In this document: piece by piece, positions 50,462 through 60,978 of the stretch
Numbering within the stretch: the stretch's first letter is position 1
Layout of the letters: each line of letters starts with the position of its first letter
Virus record (IMG/VR): IMGVR_UViG_3300008266_000038
Span: 1 to 64,000 of that record
Strand: one strand, 5' to 3'
DNA from: a virus
Length of the DNA: 64,000 nt
Translations under genes and position numbers: made by a program
Notes under the pieces: model-generated
The model's database searches: none
Seen by the model: only the letters and a program-made list of their open reading frames with translations
What the model was told of the DNA's origin: nothing

Positions 50462-52006
50462 ATGCCAATTGGAAAAATCGGCTCATTCGCTACAACAGAA
50501 GCACCACAAGATTACATATCAGGAGCTTTACAAAATGTCGAGAACCAATCTTTTCGTTATCGTGCTGAACGTAGATTAGCGGAAGAAAAAAAAGAAGCAG
50601 CAAAAATTGAAGAAGAAAAACAATTAGCAGAACATTTAAAAAACTTTAATATTGATTTAACAGGAAGTCAGTCTATTGATGATTTAAGTCAATCTTTTGC
50701 TCAAGAATCTTTTGGTAAGTATGCTGAATTGGCAAGACAGCTACAAACAACTACAGACCCAAACGAAAGGCTAAAATTAAGAACTGAACAAGCTAGAATT
50801 AATCAAAATATTAGCGCGTTAAAACAAATCCCTGGAATTTTAAAAGAAAAAGTAGAGTTTATTTCTAAAAATGTTGACAAACTTAACCCTGATGATGTTG
50901 ATATTATTCAAGAAAAACTTGGTATGCTTGAAAAAGGTAACGCTAAAGTTTATCTTGATGAAAACAAAGTACCAAGAATAAATATTTATAAAGTTGATGA
51001 AAATGGTCAGGTTACAGGTATTCTTGAAAAAGAACAAACTGTTGCTGAGTTTGTAAATAGTATTAACCCACACATGAAGAGTAATTATTCTGATATGCTT
51101 GAAAAAGCAGTTAAAAATACAGCGGTTGCTGATGTTACTACTCAAACAGGAGTTAATATTTTTCAAGAGAAAAAAGTTAAGGATGAAATTGCTAATGAAA
51201 AAGCTGAAAGTTTTGCTGAAATGATTGTAAATAATCCTGATGAAGCTTATGCTTTTGCTAAAGCTAAAGGCATTGACTTAAATAACAAAGAAGCGTTAAA
51301 AGAAGCAGTTAAAAAAGATTTCAAAAATTCATTAGATGTTACCACTAAACAAGATGTTGATTCTGCTTTAATCTCAGCAAACAAACCAACTAAAGATTCA
51401 GGAAAAGAAGATAAAAAACCTATTGTTTTTGGTGACGACCCAATTTATGTTACAAAGACAGGAACAAAAGCCAATACTAAACTAGGAAGAGGTTATATTG
51501 GTTATAGTTTAGGAAATCCAAGTATTGATTACGGAGGAGGAAAAAGAAAGGTTATTAGAGGTATTTACGCAAGTCCTTATGACAACAAAGTGAAACTTTG
51601 GGTAGAAGAAGTTGGATTTGAATCTTCAAGTAAAGATGATTTTAAATTAAACGCTACCGGATTAGCTAAAGAGAAACAAGCTAAAGAAAAAGCTAAAAAA
51701 GAGGGGAAAACTTTGGATTACAATGATTTTTATGCAACTTTAAGTCCTAATGATTATGAGTATAGAAAAGTTTCAACAAAAGACACAAATGAAAGACTTT
51801 TAGACTTCAAAGGTGATGCAGGTGAAATTTTAGAGTATGCAAATGAACTTGGTTTTGACGTTGGAGAATTAGAAACAATGTATAAAGCAAAAGCACAAAG
51901 AGATAAAAAATCACCAACTCCTAAAAGTGGAAGTAAACCAAAAACAACTACAAAAAAAAGAACATACAAAGGCTTAGATTCAAACGGAAACCCAATTTTT
52001 GAATAA
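50462..52006 (+). CDS. Internal virion protein (514 aa)
   Basis: A Lys/Glu/Ala-rich protein, largely helical. It starts MPIGKIGSFATTEAPQDYIS, has coiled-coil segments (YRAERRLAEEKKEAAKIEEE), and ends in a basic tail (SPTPKSGSKPKTTTKKRTYK). It ends one base before the giant protein's start and its C-terminal GLDSNGNPIFE motif is often seen at ends of phage internal proteins. Probably packaged 'cargo' ejected with DNA. Confidence 0.65.
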   Translation: MPIGKIGSFATTEAPQDYISGALQNVENQSFRYRAERRLAEEKKEAAKIEEEKQLAEHLKNFNIDLTGSQSIDDLSQSFAQESFGKYAELARQLQTTTDPNERLKLRTEQARINQNISALKQIPGILKEKVEFISKNVDKLNPDDVDIIQEKLGMLEKGNAKVYLDENKVPRINIYKVDENGQVTGILEKEQTVAEFVNSINPHMKSNYSDMLEKAVKNTAVADVTTQTGVNIFQEKKVKDEIANEKAESFAEMIVNNPDEAYAFAKAKGIDLNNKEALKEAVKKDFKNSLDVTTKQDVDSALISANKPTKDSGKEDKKPIVFGDDPIYVTKTGTKANTKLGRGYIGYSLGNPSIDYGGGKRKVIRGIYASPYDNKVKLWVEEVGFESSSKDDFKLNATGLAKEKQAKEKAKKEGKTLDYNDFYATLSPNDYEYRKVSTKDTNERLLDFKGDAGEILEYANELGFDVGELETMYKAKAQRDKKSPTPKSGSKPKTTTKKRTYKGLDSNGNPIFE

Positions 52007-52007
52007 T

Positions 52008-55000
52008 ATGACACAAATAGATCCAAATAAAAAAAAGCAATTAGACCAAAACATTAAAAACATGTTGGCTAACGGAGCTTCTGAAGAAGATGTTATTAAA
52101 TATTCTAAAGATTTTCATGAAAAGTTTTCAGTAAAAAAAAAAGAATCTTCACAATCACCATCAGTTCAGCCAAAATCGGTTTCGGTACCGAAAAATGGTT
52201 CTTCGGGTACTCAAGAGTTTGAGTATAAACCTGTTTTCGATGAAAGAGGAAGACAAGTAAAGACTAAAAATGCTAAAGGCGAACTTGTTCCTTATATGGA
52301 AAAAGTACCAAAAGGATTTGCTAGTTCTACTGAAGAAAGAGAAATTGTACGTCAAGAGCAAAAACAAAAAGCTCAAAAACCGGTAAAACCTACCGTAAAA
52401 TATCAACAATACAAAACTACTACTGCTCCAAAAAAAGAAGAGGTAGATTTAATTGCTCAAGAAGTTGATGCTGAATTAAATCAACAAGGTTTTTGGAATG
52501 GTATGGTTGCAGGTGCTAAAAAAGGGGCAAACTTTTTATCAGATGTTGTAATGACAGTTGGTACTTTAGGAACCGAAACAGATGGTCCTGAATTATTCAA
52601 TGAACAGCCATTCTATAAAGAAGCAGAAGAAGCTAAGAAACAACTTATTTCTGAAAACAAAGGAGATGCATCAAAATTAACCCCTGAGCTAATCAAACAA
52701 CGCACGAAGGATATTGTAGTTCAAAAAAGAACAGAAGGTCTTAAAATAGACAAGAACAATCAGTTTTTGTCATCACTTCCAGAAGAAGAAAAGAAAGCAT
52801 TAAATTTAGAAGCGGTAACTCAATACAAAACTTTAAATGATAAAGATAAGTATTTAGCTACCGAGAAAGCTGTATTGGAAAATGAATTTGAGTCTTTACA
52901 AAAAGATTATGCTGTTGTAAAAGCTATTGTAGATAAATCTCAAAAAGAAGGCAAGCCACTTTCCCCTCAATTTACCGAAAAAGCATTAGAGCTTGAAGAA
53001 AAGTTGAAATCAAAATATGCTGAATTTTCTAATTTAGAAAAAGAGTATGTTAATAATGATAATCAAATCGGATCAATTGAAGAAGAAGTTGATTTTTTAA
53101 AACGTAATTATTCTACTGCAGAAAAATTAAAAACAGATACTAATTTAGGATTAGCTGATATTTATGTTGGTTTAACTAAAAAAGTACCTGCTTTATTGTA
53201 TGAAGCAAATGAATTAATTTTAGGAGATACTATTTTTAGTGTTGCTGATGAAGAGTCTGAACAAAAAAGAAGAGAACTTATTAACGAAATAATTGATTGG
53301 GAAGCAGCGAAAACAGAAACAAAATCTAAGTTTAAAAAAAATGTTGAGTTTTCAAACTTAAATACTGAAAATTTTGGTAGTTTTTTAGCACAAGAAATTG
53401 GAACTCAAATTCCTGTTTTTGCACAAATGATGATGCCCAGTGGAATTGTTTCTTTAGGAGCTACGTCAGCAGGTGGAAAATATGGTGAAATGGAAATGGA
53501 ATCAAATCGAATTTCATTCAATCACAACGGAAAAGAATTACAAGGTTTTGAAAAAGAAGATGGAAGTATAGTTGATGAAACAGGTTTTAAATACAATCCT
53601 GATGAAGTAGAAATTACTTCTTTAAGAACTCCTGATTACTCAAAAGGACAAATGGTTACTGCTGCTTTTGGTTTTGGTACTGCAGAAGCATTACTTGGTG
53701 CATTACCTACTAAAAGTGCTTTAGGAAGAGTTGCTAAATCTTTTGAGCAAAATGGTAAAAGAGAATTAATAAGAGATGGAATTAAGACTTTATTTATAAA
53801 ACCATTAAATGAAGCAAAACAAGAAGCTTGGACTGAAGGTGCTACAAGTGTTGTTCAGAACTTTATTGATATGAAAGTTTTAGGTAAAAACGATGTTGGA
53901 CTTTTCGATAATGTGGACCACGCGATGTTTACCGGTGGAATGTTAGGAGGATTAATGGGGTCTGTTCCGGCAATTGCAGGCGTAGCGATGCGACCATTCT
54001 CAAGTAAAACAGAAACTAAACAAGTTAGAAAAAACCTTGAAATGGTTTTAGGTTTACGCGAACAATTAAACAATCAAGAGCTAACTCCTGCTACAAGAAA
54101 GGCTATTTCAGACAAAATTACTGCATTAGAAACAGAAAATACACAAATCCTTACTTCGGTTGCAGAAAAATCAAAAGGTCTTTCTAAAGAGCAATATGAA
54201 GCTATTGTGGATATTGATAAAAAACAAGAATTACTTAGACTTCAAGCAACTGAAATAAAAGCAGATAATAGTATTTCAAATGAATTAAAAAAACAACTTT
54301 TAAATGACTTAAAAGTTGAATTTAGTTCTTTAGAAGACAAACGAAATATTTTAGTTAGCGACAAGGCTACAATTTTAGATACATTACCTGATTCTGAAAA
54401 AACAAAATTCAGAAATGAAGCTACTCAAATTTTAAAAACTGAGTATAAAGGAGAAGGTGAACCTAAAATTGAAGATGAAGCAGTTACTAAAAAAGCAATT
54501 GAATTATACAATCAATCTAAATCAAATGAAGCAAAAGTCACCAAAAGTACTGTTGAAGAAAAACCTATTGAGCAACTTGAAACACAACCACAAGCCGAAA
54601 CACAAACGGAAGTCGGTGAAGTAGAAAATGTTTCCCTTACTAATGAGGTAAACATTCCCGAAAGTGAAGCTATAACTACTGAAACTTTAACTGAAAATGA
54701 AAAACCAACTATAATAAGCACAGATAAAGGAAATTCTCTTAAATTAAATACTAAAAGAACAGAAACATCAAATAATAAAGATGTGTTTGATTATGAGATA
54801 TTAGACAACGAAGGAAATAATATTGGGAATATAGAGCTTATAGACTTAACTTCTTACGATTATTATAAAGAACAAGGTATAGATGGCTTTATAGTAACCA
54901 ATGTAAAAACTAAAAATAGAGGATATGGAATTGGTAGAGATGCTTATAAATCTTTAATATTAAATTTTAAAAAAAGAATATTCTCAGATACATCAAGAAC

Positions 55001-58000
55001 TGAAGATGCTAATAAAATGTGGGATTCTTTAGTTAAAGATGGTTTTGCAGAATATAATGAAAAATTAGACAGATATGTATCTATAAAACCTAAAAATGAA
55101 ACAACACCGAGAGAAAATATTACTCCTGATGGAAACATTCGACCTACAGTTGGAGAAATGGCAGAAATGGGAAGAATCGAAGAACAAGCCACCGAAAATG
55201 CTCCAACAGAAAGTATTTCACCAACCGCTAACATTGGAACAAGTGAAACAGAAAATGAAGTAGAGTATGTTAAAAAAGAAATCGACAGAGGTATTTTGAA
55301 TTGGTCTGGTGACATTGGTTCGCCAAGAATTGATTTAGGTATTTCTTGGGCTGATATTCGTAAAGGTGAATCAGATATTAGAAAAGGAAATGTAAACACT
55401 ATTCCTGCAAAAAGATTAATTGAAGCTATCAACAAAGCTAAAAACGAAGGCGGTTACAGATATAAACAAGGTACAGGAGGTGCAAATATGAAAGGTCAGG
55501 AATTTGTAACTTTTGAGGATATTCAAAGAGCTACAAATGAAGACTCACTTACTGATGCTGAGATTGATGAAATTATGGCTAATCAAAATGAATTAGCTAC
55601 GGAATATGACGAATACTTTAACTCATTAGATGAGCAAACACAAAACGAAATATTAGAAAATTATGAAAACCAACCAAGAGAGATTAGCGAAGATACCCAA
55701 AGAGGAGAAAGCGAAATTAATGTTTCTAATGAACAAGAAACAACAGCAGAACCAAAGCAAGAAAAAATAAGAGAAGGTCTTAAAGATATTTCTACTTTTC
55801 AAAAAAACATTTCAGTAAAAACAAAAAATGGTAGAATTGTAGATACTACTTCTTTTAGAATTATTGATGGTAAAATAATATCAGTTTCTGGTAGAGATGC
55901 TAAAAGTAATATTTTAGGAAAAGAAAGTTTTAGTGTTGAAAATTTTGACGAATCAGAATTAAAAAAACTTTACGATTATGTTTCCCTCATTGATGAGGGT
56001 AACATACCTAAAACTACCGAAAACAAAGACATTATTTTAGAAAATGTAAAAAATATATTTGATTTTTTAATTCAAAACGGATGGGTATTTACAGAAGATA
56101 AATCAAAAAACAATACAATTAAAAATTTTCAAGGTTCAGTTTTTGAAAAAAATGGTAATTATATATCTATCAAAAGAGATTATTTATTACAAAATGAAGA
56201 TGGAGATGTTGTCATGAAAGAAGTTCCTTCAGGAGGAGTTTTTGTTATAACAGAAATATTAATTAATAAAGATAATCAAGGTCAAGGAACTAAAATTATA
56301 AAAGATATTATTAAATATGCAGAATACTCTAATCAAATAATTTATGTTGAACCAAGTCCAATCAAAGGTGTTAAACAAAATTTAAATCAAAACCAATTAG
56401 AAAATTTTTATTCTAAAAACGGGTTTGTCAAAAAAGATGATGGTATTTTTGTTTATAACCCAAAAGAAAAAACAGTATTAGACAGAATCTTAAACCAAGA
56501 TGAGTTAAAAGATACGTTAGACTTTTTAGATTCGTTTAAAATTGATCCAAACGATTTAAAAGCTACTCTTCCTTTTTTACCTGAAGTATGGAATGCGTTT
56601 ATTGAAGCTGTGAAACTTTCAGTAAAAGCAGGAAATACAATGCGAAATGCTATAAACGAAGCAAAGAAAATTCTTGAAACTCAAGGTTTTGATAAGAATG
56701 AAATTAGTAAAGTTGTAAGTGCTTTTGAAAAAAAAGTAAATCAACCAAATCAAACATTCGAAAGAAAACCTGGTAAAAAGGCTTTGTTGAGTAGAATGTC
56801 TGAAGGTAAAGATGCTGAAATTAAAAAAGCAATAAAAGACTATTCGTTAGATTACGAAGTAGAAAACCAAGAAATTGCACAAAGAAATGCTGAACTTTTT
56901 GTAGAAAAAGTAGGTGTAAGAGCAGCACTAAAAGCGGTAAGAAGTGGTGAAATTTTAGGTGCTGAAAAAGCTTTTGTTTATGCTAAAATTATTGATGTAA
57001 TTTCTAATGAAATAGCGAGCGTTCCAGAGTCAGAAGTTCAAGAATTAGAAGATATGAACGTTCAAATTTTGGAAGAAATTGCTGTTGAATTTGATAAAGA
57101 ATCAAGAAATGCAGGTCGTTTTATTTCTGCTTTACAAAAAGTATATTCAAGTTCTAAAGGTAGATATAATTTAACAAAGCAAGTTCAATCTTATAGAGCA
57201 AGACACGATGGTAATATTCCTGATGAAATCTTGCAAAAATTCATTGAAGCCGATGCTAAAATTAAAGAGTACGAAAAACGTATAGAAGAATTAGAAGCTG
57301 AAAAGAAAAAACAAGAAGAGGAAAGAGCATTTGAAAATATTGTTGAAGCTATTGCTAGAAAAAACAAAATTGACAAATCAAAAGGAATAACTAATAAAGC
57401 TAAGGCTAAGGCTTTTGCTGATAAGTTACGTTCTTATAAGTCAACAAATAAAGGCACGCTTAGTGCTGCTACTCCAATGAGTTTAGCGGTAGATTTAGCT
57501 ATTGAAACCGCAGCAACTACAATTGAAGTTTCTGGAAGTATTGCTGATGCAATTCAAAAAGGTATTGAAACTATTCGTAAAAGTAAATTAAGTACTGATG
57601 AACAAGCAGAAGCGGTACAACAATTCTTAAACGTATTCGATGTTGAAGAAGGTGCTACTCAAAATATAAAAATTGATGGTGAAGGAAAATTAAAAATTCC
57701 ACATTCATTGATTAGAGAAAAAGTAGAGCAAGGAATTGACAATATCGAAGATTTAGTTGATGCTATTTACGATGAAGTTTCAGAAATGTACCCTGATGAA
57801 GAATTGACTAAACGTGATGTTCGTGATGCAATTACTCAATACGGAAAAATAGTAAACCAAACTAAAGACGAGATTGAAATTCAAATTAGTCAAATGAAAA
57901 GTCTTGGTAAACTTCTTTCTGGAATTGAAGATGCATTAAGTGGTAAAAGACCTTTGAGAAGTGGTTTACAAAGAAGACCTTTTACTTTAGAAGAAAGAGA

Positions 58001-60152
58001 GCAAAAGCGTAAATTAAGGGAATTGCTTAGAGATTTACCAATGGATGATGCTGACTTATCAAAAGCTTGGAAAACTGCATTAGATACAATAAAATCTCGC
58101 TTACAAAATGAAATAGCTGATTTAGATGAACAAATAGCCAAAGGTGAAAAGCGTAAATCTGAGAAAAAGCAAATCGAATATGATGAAGAAGCAAAAGGTT
58201 TAAAAGAATTACGTGATAAAAAACGTGAAATTTTAGATGATTTAGTAGGTAAACCTGAATTAACAGAAGAGCAAAAAATTGAAAAAGCAATGATTTTGGT
58301 TCAGAAAAAAATTGACGAACTACAAAAAAACATTGTTGATGGAAATATCGCTTATAAAACAAGACCTACTCCTGTAACTTCAGCCAAACTTGAAGCGTTA
58401 AAAAAACAAAGAGAAGAGTTATACTCAGAGATTGAAAAAATGCGTAAAGAAGCAGGTTTAGCAGAAAAGAAACGTTTAGATTTAGCTAAAAGAAGTCGTA
58501 TTAGAAGAATTGAAGAGTTAAAAAAGAAAATTGAAAATAGAGATTTTTCTAAAAGAGAGCAAAAACCATTACCAATAGATGCTGAGTTATTGGATATTGA
58601 ATCAAAACTTCAAGAGCAAAAAGCGATTTACGAAAAAGAGAAGTATATTGACGAGCTAAAAAACAGAAGTAGATTTAGAAAATATGTTTCTACAATTGTT
58701 GATTTTATTGGAATTACTCGTGTTTTAAAAGCAGGTGGAGAGTTTTCGCAAGTTTTGGTACAACAAGGATTTTTAACACCTCAAATACTTGTAACAAATC
58801 CTAAAGCATTTTTTACAGCAATGGCAAGATTAGGAAAAGCGTTTGCTTCACCTGATACTGCTAAAAGATATGAGGATGAAATGAAAGCAAGTCCTTTATA
58901 TCCTTTGATGCAAAAAACTAAATTATCATTAACAGGAACAGACCATAAATTAGATGCTCAAGAAGAAAATTACCAATTAGATATGGTAACTGATATTTGG
59001 AATATGATTGGCGATAAATTAGATAGAATTACAGGTGAAACTGAAATTCTTACTTTAACCGGATTATTTAAAAAAGCGTTCGGTAAAGAATTAACAGAAT
59101 CGGACAAAAAAACACTTGGAACTCAATTTAAAGAAGCGAGTTTTTGGAAAATGTTTGAAAGAGCAGCTGTTACTTATTCCAACTATATAAAAATGGTTAA
59201 GTTTGAGCAAGGAGTGAAAGAATTGCAAAAAGATTTGAAAGACCCAATTAATGATATTGAAGATTATAAAAAAGTTGCAAATTACATTAATGTTTTTTCA
59301 GGAAGAGCAAGTTTAGGTAAAGCAGAATTTTTAAGTAAAGATGCGGCACTAATATTTTTCTCTTTACGAAATGCGGTTTCTCAAATTCAACAATTAAATC
59401 CATTTTACTACTTAGTTACTTTAGGTGATGCAAAACAATTCCAGGAAATTAAATCCGGAAAAGATTTGAAAAACATAAAACCTACTGTTGCTCAAAAAAT
59501 GGCTGTAAAATCATTTATGACATCTATTATTGCAATTACAGGATTTAAAATGGCTTTTTTAGCCGTTGCTAATGCAGGAGCAGACGATGAAGAAGACAAA
59601 TGGAAATTAGAGTCGGACCCAAGAAGTTCTGATTTTGGAAAATTAAGAAAAGGTAAAACTACATTTGATATGTGGCATGGTCTTAACGGATTATTCGTCA
59701 TGTATTCAAGAATATTTACACAACAAACTAAATCTACAAAATCAGGCGAAATTAAAGATTTAGGTAAAGGTTTTGGGACTCCAACAACATCAGAACTTTT
59801 AACAAGATATGTTACTAATAAATTTGCTCCGACTGCAGGTTATATGTGGAGATTAGGAAATACGCATCAAGAAATTGGTACAGATGGTAAAAAATATAGA
59901 GTGGACCAATATGGAAATGTTTATGGTGAAAAAGAAATGTTAGATTTGTTTATTCCTATTTACTATGGTTCAGTTTATGAGATAGCTAAAGAAGATCCAG
60001 ACACTTATCAAGCGTTCTTAACTTCATTAGGTATTTTGGGTATGTCTGTTGGAACTGACCCTGATGGTGAAAAGTTTAGAAAGGCTTCTTCGGAAGGATT
60101 TCAATTACCAAAACCGCCATCTCCGCCCCAACCGCCAACACCAAATTACTAA
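52008..60152 (+). CDS. Giant virion ejection / polyvalent protein (about 2715 aa)
   Basis: ATG 52008 is chosen over TTG 51999. The largest protein of the window. Visible parts: a basic N terminus; hydrophobic Gly/Ala segments at ~458-489, ~548-570 and ~640-661 that could enter membranes; a GNAT-like segment at ~900-1020 (NRGYGIGRDAYKSLILNF); a second, clearer one at ~1400-1490 (NKDNQGQGTKIIKDIIKYAE, NFYSKNGFVKKDDG); long charged coiled coils (~1740-1780, ~2080-2200); another hydrophobic segment at ~2503-2524; and a Pro-rich tail. No DxDxD polymerase signature was seen. It fits the large polyvalent proteins injected with phage DNA that modify host targets. Confidence 0.75.
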   Translation: MTQIDPNKKKQLDQNIKNMLANGASEEDVIKYSKDFHEKFSVKKKESSQSPSVQPKSVSVPKNGSSGTQEFEYKPVFDERGRQVKTKNAKGELVPYMEKVPKGFASSTEEREIVRQEQKQKAQKPVKPTVKYQQYKTTTAPKKEEVDLIAQEVDAELNQQGFWNGMVAGAKKGANFLSDVVMTVGTLGTETDGPELFNEQPFYKEAEEAKKQLISENKGDASKLTPELIKQRTKDIVVQKRTEGLKIDKNNQFLSSLPEEEKKALNLEAVTQYKTLNDKDKYLATEKAVLENEFESLQKDYAVVKAIVDKSQKEGKPLSPQFTEKALELEEKLKSKYAEFSNLEKEYVNNDNQIGSIEEEVDFLKRNYSTAEKLKTDTNLGLADIYVGLTKKVPALLYEANELILGDTIFSVADEESEQKRRELINEIIDWEAAKTETKSKFKKNVEFSNLNTENFGSFLAQEIGTQIPVFAQMMMPSGIVSLGATSAGGKYGEMEMESNRISFNHNGKELQGFEKEDGSIVDETGFKYNPDEVEITSLRTPDYSKGQMVTAAFGFGTAEALLGALPTKSALGRVAKSFEQNGKRELIRDGIKTLFIKPLNEAKQEAWTEGATSVVQNFIDMKVLGKNDVGLFDNVDHAMFTGGMLGGLMGSVPAIAGVAMRPFSSKTETKQVRKNLEMVLGLREQLNNQELTPATRKAISDKITALETENTQILTSVAEKSKGLSKEQYEAIVDIDKKQELLRLQATEIKADNSISNELKKQLLNDLKVEFSSLEDKRNILVSDKATILDTLPDSEKTKFRNEATQILKTEYKGEGEPKIEDEAVTKKAIELYNQSKSNEAKVTKSTVEEKPIEQLETQPQAETQTEVGEVENVSLTNEVNIPESEAITTETLTENEKPTIISTDKGNSLKLNTKRTETSNNKDVFDYEILDNEGNNIGNIELIDLTSYDYYKEQGIDGFIVTNVKTKNRGYGIGRDAYKSLILNFKKRIFSDTSRTEDANKMWDSLVKDGFAEYNEKLDRYVSIKPKNETTPRENITPDGNIRPTVGEMAEMGRIEEQATENAPTESISPTANIGTSETENEVEYVKKEIDRGILNWSGDIGSPRIDLGISWADIRKGESDIRKGNVNTIPAKRLIEAINKAKNEGGYRYKQGTGGANMKGQEFVTFEDIQRATNEDSLTDAEIDEIMANQNELATEYDEYFNSLDEQTQNEILENYENQPREISEDTQRGESEINVSNEQETTAEPKQEKIREGLKDISTFQKNISVKTKNGRIVDTTSFRIIDGKIISVSGRDAKSNILGKESFSVENFDESELKKLYDYVSLIDEGNIPKTTENKDIILENVKNIFDFLIQNGWVFTEDKSKNNTIKNFQGSVFEKNGNYISIKRDYLLQNEDGDVVMKEVPSGGVFVITEILINKDNQGQGTKIIKDIIKYAEYSNQIIYVEPSPIKGVKQNLNQNQLENFYSKNGFVKKDDGIFVYNPKEKTVLDRILNQDELKDTLDFLDSFKIDPNDLKATLPFLPEVWNAFIEAVKLSVKAGNTMRNAINEAKKILETQGFDKNEISKVVSAFEKKVNQPNQTFERKPGKKALLSRMSEGKDAEIKKAIKDYSLDYEVENQEIAQRNAELFVEKVGVRAALKAVRSGEILGAEKAFVYAKIIDVISNEIASVPESEVQELEDMNVQILEEIAVEFDKESRNAGRFISALQKVYSSSKGRYNLTKQVQSYRARHDGNIPDEILQKFIEADAKIKEYEKRIEELEAEKKKQEEERAFENIVEAIARKNKIDKSKGITNKAKAKAFADKLRSYKSTNKGTLSAATPMSLAVDLAIETAATTIEVSGSIADAIQKGIETIRKSKLSTDEQAEAVQQFLNVFDVEEGATQNIKIDGEGKLKIPHSLIREKVEQGIDNIEDLVDAIYDEVSEMYPDEELTKRDVRDAITQYGKIVNQTKDEIEIQISQMKSLGKLLSGIEDALSGKRPLRSGLQRRPFTLEEREQKRKLRELLRDLPMDDADLSKAWKTALDTIKSRLQNEIADLDEQIAKGEKRKSEKKQIEYDEEAKGLKELRDKKREILDDLVGKPELTEEQKIEKAMILVQKKIDELQKNIVDGNIAYKTRPTPVTSAKLEALKKQREELYSEIEKMRKEAGLAEKKRLDLAKRSRIRRIEELKKKIENRDFSKREQKPLPIDAELLDIESKLQEQKAIYEKEKYIDELKNRSRFRKYVSTIVDFIGITRVLKAGGEFSQVLVQQGFLTPQILVTNPKAFFTAMARLGKAFASPDTAKRYEDEMKASPLYPLMQKTKLSLTGTDHKLDAQEENYQLDMVTDIWNMIGDKLDRITGETEILTLTGLFKKAFGKELTESDKKTLGTQFKEASFWKMFERAAVTYSNYIKMVKFEQGVKELQKDLKDPINDIEDYKKVANYINVFSGRASLGKAEFLSKDAALIFFSLRNAVSQIQQLNPFYYLVTLGDAKQFQEIKSGKDLKNIKPTVAQKMAVKSFMTSIIAITGFKMAFLAVANAGADDEEDKWKLESDPRSSDFGKLRKGKTTFDMWHGLNGLFVMYSRIFTQQTKSTKSGEIKDLGKGFGTPTTSELLTRYVTNKFAPTAGYMWRLGNTHQEIGTDGKKYRVDQYGNVYGEKEMLDLFIPIYYGSVYEIAKEDPDTYQAFLTSLGILGMSVGTDPDGEKFRKASSEGFQLPKPPSPPQPPTPNY

Positions 60153-60158
60153 AAAAAG

Positions 60159-60188
60159 AAAGCCCTATTAATTTAGGGCTTTTTCTTC
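60159..60188. terminator. Terminator at the end of the late region
   Basis: Stem AAAGCCCTA / TAGGGCTTT (60159-60167 and 60174-60182) followed by T-rich sequence; A-rich on the other side, so it may work both ways. Confidence 0.85.
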
Positions 60189-60241
60189 TCCGTTAGTTAA
60201 GACTAATACAGGGTCTTTTACTTCAATTTCGTTTACATTCA
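60167..60241 (-). CDS. Possible micropeptide (24 aa)
   Basis: An ATG-to-TAA frame, MNVNEIEVKDPVLVLTNGEE and four more residues, whose stop lies inside the terminator hairpin. Tightly placed after the gene at 60250. It may be a real last gene of the minus-strand operon, but it is very short. Confidence 0.3.
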
Positions 60242-60249
60242 TAGTTTAT

Positions 60250-60600
60250 TTAATTTTGGATTAATTCTAAGTCTTTTATTAAGTGTTGTACTTCTATATC
60301 GTTTAATGAAGAGCAGTCCTTAATCATTTGTAAAAGTTTTAGTAAGTTTTCTTCTGTAAAGGCAAACCTATCTAATCTGTACGACACATAAGGAAAACAA
60401 TTTGAAATATCGTGTTCAACTATCTCACATCCTTGAATACCTTGCTGTGGGTGATAAAAAATATGCTGAATGTGATATTTGTTATCTTTTACTAACCATT
60501 TTTCTTGAGGTATTTCATTGGGTTTACCTTTGTCATCTATGCAATAACATTCTACTTTGTTGCTACTCATAAATATATCCGTTTGGTAGCCACTTACCAT
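60250..60600 (-). CDS. Hypothetical protein (116 aa)
   Basis: A protein with KPNEIPQEKWLVKDNKYHIQ and QQGIQGCEIVEHDIS, a pattern I recall in small Bacteroidota phage proteins of unknown function. The start is uncertain: ATG 60570 (MSSNKVECYCIDD) is an alternative. A 22-codon frame starting at ATG 60632 (MKKIQIYKFHYGKWLPNGY...) overlaps its beginning. Confidence 0.6.
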   Translation of the reverse strand: MVSGYQTDIFMSSNKVECYCIDDKGKPNEIPQEKWLVKDNKYHIQHIFYHPQQGIQGCEIVEHDISNCFPYVSYRLDRFAFTEENLLKLLQMIKDCSSLNDIEVQHLIKDLELIQN

Positions 60601-60627
60601 AGTGGAATTTGTAAATTTGAATCTTTT

Positions 60628-60978
60628 TCATAGTGAAAGTTTTAGCGAGTTATCAATTGATTCTAATGTGAAAATTATTTTTTCGTTTCCCTTTTTTACA
60701 ACAAATTTCTTTACGTTTAATTCGTAAATATCTCTATCGTTTATTGAGTATTTCTTTTGAATAATATCCGAAATTAGTTTAATTGGATTATCAATATCGG
60801 CTGTAGAATTACTAAAATAAAATTCTAAATTTAGTATATATGGTGCATTTGGAATTGTTAATTTTGGCAACATCATTAAAACAACTTTCTCGTAATTTTT
60901 ATACTTTGGAGTTTTAAATCTTTTACCTTGCCAAGCATCATTTACAGACATTGGTTTTATATTTAGTTCTACTTTCAT
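60628..60978 (-). CDS. rusA: RusA-family Holliday junction resolvase
   Basis: A 116-residue endonuclease that resolves four-way DNA junctions during phage recombination. Family features are the N-terminal SVNDAWQGKRFKTPKYKNYE, then the acidic metal-binding block TADIDNPIKLISDII and the following YSINDRDIYELNVKKF. All three conserved acidic positions of the RusA active site appear to be present. Its start overlaps the stop of the HNH gene (TAATG), and both are recombination genes. Confidence 0.9.
   Translation of the reverse strand: MKVELNIKPMSVNDAWQGKRFKTPKYKNYEKVVLMMLPKLTIPNAPYILNLEFYFSNSTADIDNPIKLISDIIQKKYSINDRDIYELNVKKFVVKKGNEKIIFTLESIDNSLKLSL

Noticed and set aside
52008-60152. Giant protein as the virion RNA polymerase of crAss-like phages
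   Set aside because: No DxDxD catalytic motif or double-psi barrel signature was seen; GNAT-like and coiled-coil parts dominate.
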